From Asterias amurensis (taxonomy: Eukaryota > Echinodermata > Asteroidea > Forcipulatida > Asteriidae): a DNA stretch of 64,000 nucleotides. A program made the translations under genes and the position numbers. This document shows positions 55,916 through 64,000 of this stretch, piece by piece; position 1 is the stretch's first letter, and every line of letters begins with the position of its first letter. Below the pieces are notes generated by a model. That model did not search any database. It had not been told where the DNA came from and saw nothing but the letters and a program-made list of their open reading frames with translations. The DNA is taken from positions 19,612,965 to 19,676,964 of the forward strand of contig NC_092656.1 of the NCBI RefSeq assembly GCF_032118995.1, given 5' to 3'.

Positions 55916-56260
55916 CTCATAAAAAACATATACTTGCAGATTTGTTTTCTTAGTTGGTTACACTGTTAAATTAAGTTATACATGTGATATTTTAAATTAC
56001 TTTTTGCCCAGCAACCATTTTCACACTGAGTATTTGTAAGCAATTGTGAGTTTTAAAGTCATTTTGGGACAAATATTTTATGGATAAGATGGGCGAAATC
56101 TCCTGGGAGTCGGGACCATATTATCATCAAATATTTGTATAATGTGCATATTGTTCATGATCAACAAACGTCTGAGACGACGGCGTGGGGGATGCGACAT
56201 AAAAATAACCCTTTACAAAAGATAGGAATCTTTTAAATACCAAATGCTTGAATAACAATG

Positions 56261-56855
56261 AAGACTCCAAAAGTTCCTGGGGAATTATTAGAAATAGACT
56301 ATTTCAAGAGAAAAGTATGCATTTGATGTTTTCGATCTCCCAAACCACCCATATATTTTGTAATATAAGTCGATGGTCATCGTACTCAATTCAAAGGATT
56401 CTTAGCTCGCTAGAGTAGTTAAGAAAGCATGGGTTGTGTAATGAGATCCTTTATTTCTTCCTGAACACTTGAGCGGTTTTTCACCTCCATAAATCCATGT
56501 TCAGTAGTTTCCAAGATACTTCTTAATGGCATCTCTAAGTACCCTGGCAGTGTGGATTAAAGCCACTTGATGTAGCGATGAAAGTGATACAAAATTACAA
56601 GTAGGTGTTCTGCTCAGCCAGCGCAGGTTTCAATGATGCGAGTGTGTGAAACGCATCTATGTTAACCGAACCCATCAAGTGCGGTGCGTAATAGATTTAG
56701 AATGCTTGTGGTAATCTTGCTGTGTAAGTCAATGCTACAGACATCTAATGCAGCATGGGAGTGTCTTAATCCTTTCATTTTATTTTAAAGTCTTTCGTTA
56801 GACCGTTTTTCGGTTTTCTTTGTCATGAAGTTAGTTAACTTTGAATAAATTAAAG
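56261..56855 (+). repeat. Duplicated segment, copy 2
   Basis: The second copy of 53845-54433, in the same orientation and offset by about 2416 bp. It differs by scattered substitutions and a 6-bp insertion (TTTGTC-type) near the 3' end. Confidence 0.95.
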
Positions 56856-58706
56856 CGGCTGTGTTTGTAGTTTATGATAATATTGACCTATTGTGTACCC
56901 TATTCAGCACTGGGTCTTCATACATGCAGTCATGAAGGGGGGGAGGGGGGTGTTGTCATTTGTTTGAACTCAAGTTAAAGCCATAGGCGTTCATCTCAAG
57001 ATTGGAGTGAAAAGTCGTAGAAATTGAATCCAGGCTATTGAGGCCCCTGGAAGCTTGTAGGATCTGAACTCTTAGATAATTGTTTTTGCATATAACCATG
57101 GAGGTAGAAATAGACCTCCATGATATAACCAACCATTAAAAAAGTAGGAATTAAAACTTTGTATATAATCCAGAAGATATAAAAGTTTGGCAAACTCAAT
57201 ATTGTTGATTATAAATTATGAACTATGTTTTTTTAATTAGAATCCTAGTTCTTGTTTGCATTTTTGTCTGGAGACAGTTTGCATATGATGACAAATAAAA
57301 TAACAAAAAAATTCCTGAATCATGGCGCTGATTATACATCCGTAAACTCGCAATCCTACAGACGTGTTGCTGTTTGCGCGCTGCAGGAGTCATTTAATGG
57401 ACGCCTAGTGCCAGAAAGCGTGTACATTGTCACGTCAGCCGTGTGGGAATACAGCCTAAGTCACGCATGACTTGCCCTAAATAAGTAGGTAATTGCAAAC
57501 TTTGTCTGTTTGGTCATTCCGGTTGTGTAAACGAGGCATTAGGATAGGGATGTGTTTCGCTCCATCTTTGGCTGCTTTCGGATTTTCACTCCTGACTGGC
57601 GGTAAAAGTATAGAAATAGAAACGTTCATAGAAAGTATTGTTCAAATACAGGATGGATTGAGGCTGGATATGCCACGTTATTTCCCAGAGGTATTGCGGG
57701 TTGACGTGGTACTCTCCATGGCAAAGCAGAGTTTGTAAACTTACAGTGTCCGAAGGGAAATCCATGGTCATGCATGAAACTAGCAAATCCCTTTGAAAAC
57801 TTACGACAGACATTGATTGGTGTGAGTAGAAGTGGTTTTGAATTTTGTGCTAATCAATAAGGTATTAATTCAGGACTTTTATATTCAACTGTTTGCTTAG
57901 CTGTTTTGTCAGTTTTCACAACAACCAATTCATCTTGCTGTTGAATGGAATGAGTGCCCTGTGATGCACCACAAATGTAGTCCTTGGTTGTATGCAGTGT
58001 GCGGCTGGGAATGAGTGGGATGCACTTGTGCATTGGAGGAGTTTGATTTGTTTATTTAGGTCCATCTGAAGTGTTGATCATTTGACCAATGGAAAGGTTC
58101 TTCATGGTTTGACAAATGAGAGAATGATGATAGCTTATGAATATGCATAAGATGGTTATATTTCAATGTAAGGATAGTTTCAATTGAAAAAAAATTTAAA
58201 ACTAAAAAAAGAGGCATTCAGTTGAATATTTTTAACTATTAGGATGAATTGACTAATAAGAGCATTATGCCAAGTTAAAATTTGCATGTATGAATATTTT
58301 TAACTGTATGATAATTTGATCAATGAGAGAAAGATCATAGTTTATGAATATGCATCAGTTTAAAAAATTGAAAGTTTGAGGTGGAAGTCAATAACATCAA
58401 ATTTATCAGCTTGCAAATGTGTCTTGATGTATGTATACTGAAAGTAAATATGTTATTGTAATTCTAGTCACCTGCGAAACGAAGTACATGTTTGTTTGAT
58501 CTTTAAGATTGTATTACCAAAGTTCAAGAAAAGAAGACTTTCTAGACGTGTTTTGCAGTGAAGGATGATGGATCACATTACTTAGAGTCTGAGGATGATG
58601 CCGGACAGCAGGAATATGTGTAGATTAATGTACGTCTGAATGTGTTGACATCATTAGGGAATAGTGAATCCATTTTGAACCAGTAGTTATCAAAATAAAC
58701 AATCCA

Positions 58707-58950
58707 GCCGTTGATTTCACAAAACTCTTCCTAACTTAAGACTAGTCTTACTACTTAGGACGAGTCCCAACCCTGCACTGTAGCATGCAGACCTTAAGAT
58801 TAATCCTAAGTTAAGACGAGTTACTCGTCCTAATTCGAGATAAGTAATTGTTCATGTAATTCTGCTGCTGGCAGCGAATTGAATACAATTTTAATAAACC
58901 ATTGAATAAATAAAATAAGACGAGTCCTAACTCTTTGTGAAATCGACGGC
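58707..58950. mobile_element. Palindromic MITE, GCCGATTTCAC family copy 2, with internal insertion
   Basis: The termini GCCGTTGATTTCACAAAACT and its complement-like end match 24627-24793, with repeated CCTAAGTTAAGACGAG blocks. About 70 bp near 58845-58915 (ending in AATAAATAAAATAA) has no counterpart in the other copy and looks inserted. Confidence 0.75.
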
Positions 58951-59034
58951 AACTTGTGCTGTGATTAGAATTTCACAGTTTCACTTTGTTATTTTTAAAC
59001 ATTTTAAATGTTTTTTTTTTAGATACAATCATGA

Positions 59035-59200
59035 CAGGCATGGAATTTTACGCAGGCCAAGGGGGCCATACCATTGCCCCCGGTCTTGGCCTTGGTGCCT
59101 CTCATCAAAGTTCCCATTGACTTCAAGATTTGTCAATGGAAGTACCCTTTGTAAAACAAAAATGGCCGTGCCCTCTCAAAGATGAAATTCCAGTCCTGCA
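59035..59200 (+). repeat. Interspersed inverted-repeat element, copy 2
   Basis: CAGGCATGGAATTTTACGCAGG at the left pairs with AAATTCCAGTCCTG at the right. The interior CCGGTCTTGGCCTTGGTGCC matches 44215-44400. Confidence 0.7.
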
Positions 59201-60709
59201 TTATTCTCTCCGAGCTGGTTACACTATTTGCTTCATTCAACCTTTACTTCCATTATCAATGATAATTGGTCGTTTGTAATTTTCTTAAGCATTTTCAATC
59301 TGTTTTTTTCTTTCTTTAATTGGTTTTTCCTTAAATTGGTCTGTATCTGCTTAATATTGTTAACCTCTGTGAAGCGCCTCGGGACCCTTTGGGGTTAAGG
59401 GCGCTATATAAAAGCCATTTATTATTATTATTATGATGAATACTTTGCAAGATCTTAAATAGGATTTGAGGCATTGCATGGTGAGGTATCAATGTATATT
59501 ATTTGGTTTGCGGTAACGCCATGTGTGTATCTACTTGTCAGGTAGATTTTGTTCTTAGAGAACTGTCTTGAGAAGATTCTTAAAGTTAGGTGTCAGTGAT
59601 GAGAGTAGTGAACCACATTTTGAACTCAGAATGTTTTAGTTGTATATGTGACCAGAATATTGTTTGTGACACCGAACCCATAAATTAATATAACATTTCA
59701 CTGCAGCTCTGCGTCCAACCCAAATTGATTTCAGTTTGGAGAGTAAACACAGCATTTCGCAGTGGATTGGATTATAGCTAAGAAGTGTTTTTTTTCCCCA
59801 AACTTTTTTTTTTCCGATCTGAGGTAGGAGTTTGGTTTTGCGGATTGATGAGTGTTAAGTCGACGTTGTGACGATGTTATACAAACACATTTTGAGACAT
59901 GTAGCCAACAGCTGGCTTGTTGTTAGACTACACATCACCTTGCATTTATGGACAGAGTCTTCTTTGAAGTTTGTTATTTATTTCCTGATTTGAAGGGTTT
60001 ATTTTGAGGGTTTGTTTTTACCGTAAAACCTGCGCTGACACAGAAAAAGTTGACCCGCATGCTGATGGGTTTTTTTCTGTAGAAAGCTGAGGGATGTTTC
60101 TTGACAATAAGATTTCATTTTAAACCTCTGAGTGTAACAAAATATGAGGGGGTGGTGGGAACCAATTATGTGGCGAAGCAAGTTTTCACACCAAATGCTT
60201 TTGTCCTAGAGTTAAGAATTATTGGTCCTTCGATTTGTGTCAGAGTTACTCTTGGCCATCAATTTTTTTGTGAGTTAAGTGAATTTGAAGAATACCTTAA
60301 AAGGATTTTTCATGGACATCTGTAGTGATTAGGTTACATGATTCAATTAAAGTTTCTCAGATAAAAATAAGGAAATTGGACCCAGTTTTATTTACTGAAC
60401 GGGTTATAAAGATGTAATGGTTGCATGCACATGTTTCCGATTTGCCTATAATAGTGGTGGTTTTTTCCCCCATTTTTTTTTTTTAAATGAAGGCTCAAAT
60501 TTGTTTTCTTTTATCTCTTGATCAATTTGCAGTAGATATTCTTTGAACTGGTCACCTAACAAAGATAAAGAACGTCTTAACATGCATTTTTTGCGCTTTT
60601 TGAAGTGTTTGAGTTACTTCCTCAAAATATTTTAAGTAGCTCGAACTAATTAGAGTCCTGCTAACTAATGTTGTTATTAACGTTAATTGTTGATTCAGTT
60701 CAGACTTAA

Positions 60710-61056
60710 AGGATTTGGGTACTTTTTAAAAATGTCCATAGATTTACATTAAGCTTACAGGGTTTGAAGATAATGGTAGTGGAAAGCTTCCCTGTATAAA
60801 TATTACTTACTGAGGTGCTGTAGTTTTTGAGAAATGAGTACAACAATGTCATGAAAATACGTTTGTAAATGCTTAAAATAATTTTCGTCTCGCGAGACGA
60901 AAATTATTTTCATGACATTGTTTTACTCATTTCCCAGCACCTCAGCACATAATATTTTCAGGGAAGCCTTCTACTATCGTTATATTCAAACTGTGTGAGT
61001 TTAGTGTACATCTGTGGACATTGTGTTTTTAGTCCTACAAAAAGTACATACACCCT
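60710..61056. mobile_element. TTAA-type fold-back MITE, family A copy 3
   Basis: It begins AGGATTTGGGTACTTTTT and ends ACATACACCCT, flanked by TTAA (60706-60709 and 61057-61060). The centre is the palindrome TTTTCGTCTCGCGAGACGAA. Confidence 0.88.
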
Positions 61057-61272
61057 TTAACAACGTATTAGGTAAAGTGACATACAAAATAATTAACTTT
61101 GCGTAATTTTTTTCCAAGATTTATGCTCCCGCTCCACCCAGCTGTTGGCCTGTAGAATAGAAAGCAATATGTGACCTTACCTGTAATTGGGATTGACAAG
61201 TAATTAATTTTCTAGTTTTTAATTAGCCACCTCTTATCATTGACAGTTTTCAAAAACTTCGTTTCCCAAAGT

Positions 61273-61481
61273 ATAGATGATGTGACCTATGTTTACATTC
61301 AAACCGCCCTCTGTTGACAAAACACTATATACGTCATGTTTCGCCGGACACTGATTTGCGTAGTCATAGTAAGATTGCGTACACTTTCTAGCTGGCTGCC
61401 AAAACACAAAGGTTTTGCCCGGCGGTATGCGCGCGAATCCTGTTATGGTTTTCGTGTGACGTCAGAGGTCACATCGTCTAT
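61273..61481. mobile_element. Small inverted-repeat element
   Basis: ATAGATGATGTGACCT at the left is mirrored by AGGTCACATCGTCTAT at the right, with one mismatch. The interior is CpG-rich, with further weak inverted pairing. Confidence 0.7.
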
Positions 61482-63892
61482 ATGAAAGAGATTAAAAGCG
61501 ATTCTAAACTTTTGAATTTGAACTATTTTATCCCACATTATGCACTTCCCAAAATGAAGAACTCAAAGAGCGAAATCTCTGAAAATAATGCAGTACAAAG
61601 TTTTTATCTGGAACTAAATCATCTGAATAGTTGCCCTTAATATCCAGAGAGAATGCAAGAAGAATAATGCCAGTCCGTGCATGCACATTCCTACTAGATG
61701 GAGATGTTCTATTTTTAGTCAGATAGGCAGAGGCTGCAGAACAAGAGCAATTTAGAAAATGGATCGCTTTCCAATTTACCAAAATTGTATGTCCCCCCTA
61801 AATCTGAGCATGTCTCTTGTCTGAATTTGAAGCAGTTGCGGAGTGCTGTAAAACACCACAAAAGTCATAATATAAGAAAAATGTATCGTAAAGGTCTGCT
61901 GGGTAAATCATACAATTCTAATTTATCAACCTGAATTAAAAACATTCATAGTACAAGAACTTTAGTTACGGGAAAATGCCTCTTCAGAAGTAACCGCTGA
62001 TGAAAAGAATGTCTACTTTTTAATTTAGTTTCCTGTGACGAGATATTTTTCTTGTTTTTCCCAAAGGCTACTGAATAGCAAAGCTGTGATTCAATCCTCA
62101 CAGAGATTTTTCTCTGCCTTCAACCGCTCTTCGGATGCATGACTCCATAAAAATTACAAAATCATCTTCTGGCGGCATGGGGAAGAAAGGAAAAATTAGG
62201 GCCTCTGAGTCGACCTTTCAATCTTAGGGTTGTTGTAGTGAGGCATAGACATTGACCACCGGGAACGTTATTATTGTTGGAAATTATAAACATCAATTTA
62301 GAAGAGTGTTTTGTATTGCTTCTAGTTTATTAATTAAGTGCTGTGTTATTTGGTACAATAATATGAGTTATTTTTGGTCGTTCTTTTGTTGCTCTCTTTA
62401 TTGGATTTCAGTCTGCATTCTCGTCATTGTAAAATATTCTATTATTGAAAACCGACCTTTTAGAATATTTAATGCAGTGCATGATTCACAAATAACTAAG
62501 AGGATTTTAAAATCTTAGACACACTTTCAATTTTTTCTCTTTTTCCCCCTTTGTTTTGAGTGGAGCTCTAAGACTCTGTTTGTTCATCACTGGTGAAAGC
62601 AAAGTACAAACATCCTCTCTTCAATGGAACATTTTCAATTTAAAATATCAATAAAACATCTATCATCAAAAGCTTTTATTGACTATTGATGCAAAATCTT
62701 AACAAAATGGACAAGAAATCGGTGTCCAATGCATTCTCTTTTACTTCTTTAACCACTGATTCATCCAGGTTGTACAGAAATGCACAAGCACACGCCAGGT
62801 ATCAAATTACTTTAGGTTCCCCTAGATTAGTATGTTTATGAATGACCCAAATCCCTAGGTCTTATTGTCACACACATTATGGTGAGGAATTATCAGCAAA
62901 CAGAGAAAAGCAGTGCTGGGAATTAATTTTGCCATCTTATTCTGCTTGCAGAGGTGACATTTGAGTAAGCGTTGGCTCGATTGTATTGTGCAGAAATAAT
63001 CTGAGACCATTCAGCAATGCTATGGAGTTTCATAAGACCAGTATTTCATCAATTTTTTAATATTGGATTTTACAAATGTCATTTTCCTCTTTCAAGTTTA
63101 AACAACCTTTTTATATCCATGCCTTTTGTCCCCAATTTCCTTTGTTAGAAGTGATCTGACTCATGAATATTCACGTAGACTTTTTCTCTCTTGACTCTCT
63201 ATAAATGCTTACATTATTCAAGTGGTGTAGCGTCGGTATTGTTCCGATATTCAAATGGATTAATTTATTTCCTTTCCCTCAACCAGAACCGTATGTTTAG
63301 TGTTGATGCAGGGAGATCTTTGTGTTGAAAATTTAATTGCAAATTGGATGAAGAGTAAGATAAATGAAACAGTCTGATCACAGCAAGCCTTTTGCCAAAC
63401 CATGCCGCCCTTATCCAGAGTCCAATCCCTTGAAATTACATGACTGTTATTTACTTCAGCTACCAGTAACTGCTAGTTTCGCGGATGAATTAGTTCAAAC
63501 AAAAATACCATATTTCTCAAATACTTCACTCGTATGTTTTTTAAGAGTTAACCCATAAATTCTGAATGTGTTCTCATTTAGTTTGTGCTTTTTGATATTG
63601 ATGTTTCGGCAGTTACATCCGCCTTACTAATTATCGTTAACTCCACTTGGATCAAAAGTAATTAATTTTGCTCATGCTTTATGCTTTCTGTGTTCAATTG
63701 ATTTTGTCATTATATATAAAAATATAAAAATATTTTAAACTTGGTGCATGGTGACAGAGTACAGGACATGGCGTAAACCCGGATTTGCACTTTGGAAATT
63801 TAAAAACAGGATTACAAAATCATTCATTTCCAATACATTGTCTAAGTTGTCTAAATTAAGAGAAATTTCTAAGACTGCATTTATGTGTCATC

Positions 63893-64000
63893 ACAGCTAA
63901 AACATTGTGGCTAACACAGTTATCATCACAGCTTACACCAAATCTAGCATCTATTACCATGGCTAACACTGCTGTCAGCATGGCTAACACCAGGGCTAAC
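63893..64000 (+). repeat. GGCTAACAC-type minisatellite, cut by the window edge
   Basis: The motif TGGCTAACAC or a close variant recurs six or so times with spacers of 5-20 bp and continues to the last base. Confidence 0.7.

Larger units (their letters stand above)
50957..64000. other. FAM219 intron 3 (incomplete), no exon found
   Basis: I looked for the Asp/Ser-rich and C-terminal FAM219 segments and did not find them. The stretch holds a partial family C element (51069-51200), the repeat at 52750-52915, a duplicated 0.59-kb segment, and fold-back elements (54573-54906, 60710-61056, 58707-58950, 61273-61481). It also has a degenerate tandem array (55690-55915) and ATT-tailed repeat debris near 59380-59441. 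Homopolymers of G lie near 55362-55378 and 56938-56950. The 61.5-63.9 kb stretch is AT-rich with nothing recognisable. Confidence 0.6.

Noticed and set aside
58560..58622. Candidate FAM219 exon after TTTTGCAG with acidic codons
   Set aside because: In the phase required by exon 3 it hits a TGA after two codons, and it does not match the FAM219 Asp/Ser-rich segment.
60101..60325. 74-codon open frame on the plus strand
   Set aside because: No splice context, domain or repeat link; length is within chance for AT-rich intron sequence.

Overview
The window is nuclear DNA from an animal. Genes are split by GT-AG introns, the proteins match deuterostome orthologues, and introns are packed with short inverted-repeat transposons and tRNA-derived SINEs. 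The repeat style and the cilia gene suggest an echinoderm, perhaps a sea star. That assignment is from memory of repeat families and is not proven here. No bacterial operons, CRISPR arrays or rRNA genes are visible.

Layout. 1-4.3 kb, minus strand: most of USE1 (ER SNARE), six coding exons, with the 3' end beyond the left edge. 4.3-7.4 kb: repeats, including two 132-bp hAT-like MITEs and a 657-bp near-perfect palindrome flanked by a 9-bp target duplication. 7.4-9.2 kb, plus strand: an unrecognised lysine-rich coiled-coil gene with a frame break. 11.2-12.5 kb, plus strand: a single-exon mitochondrial mTERF-family gene. 15.1-34.0 kb, minus strand: the complete axonemal dynein intermediate chain gene DNAI1, reconstructed as 19 coding exons (2121 nt, 706 aa) whose phases all agree. 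34.5 kb to the right edge, plus strand: the first three coding exons of a FAM219 orthologue, with introns of 1.3, 14.7 and more than 13 kb.

The main result is the DNAI1-FAM219 head-to-head pair. The two start codons are 526 bp apart. The same arrangement exists, to my knowledge, at human 9p13.3, so it may be an ancient bidirectional promoter. The gap holds an RFX X-box-like site about 91 bp from the DNAI1 start codon, as expected for a motile-cilium gene.

Most remaining sequence is mobile-element debris. Several fold-back families share TTAA target sites and AGG-type termini. There are also two MITE families with other target duplications, four copies of one tRNA-derived SINE, remnants of non-LTR retrotransposon C-termini, and a 0.59-kb segment duplicated 2.4 kb apart in FAM219 intron 3.
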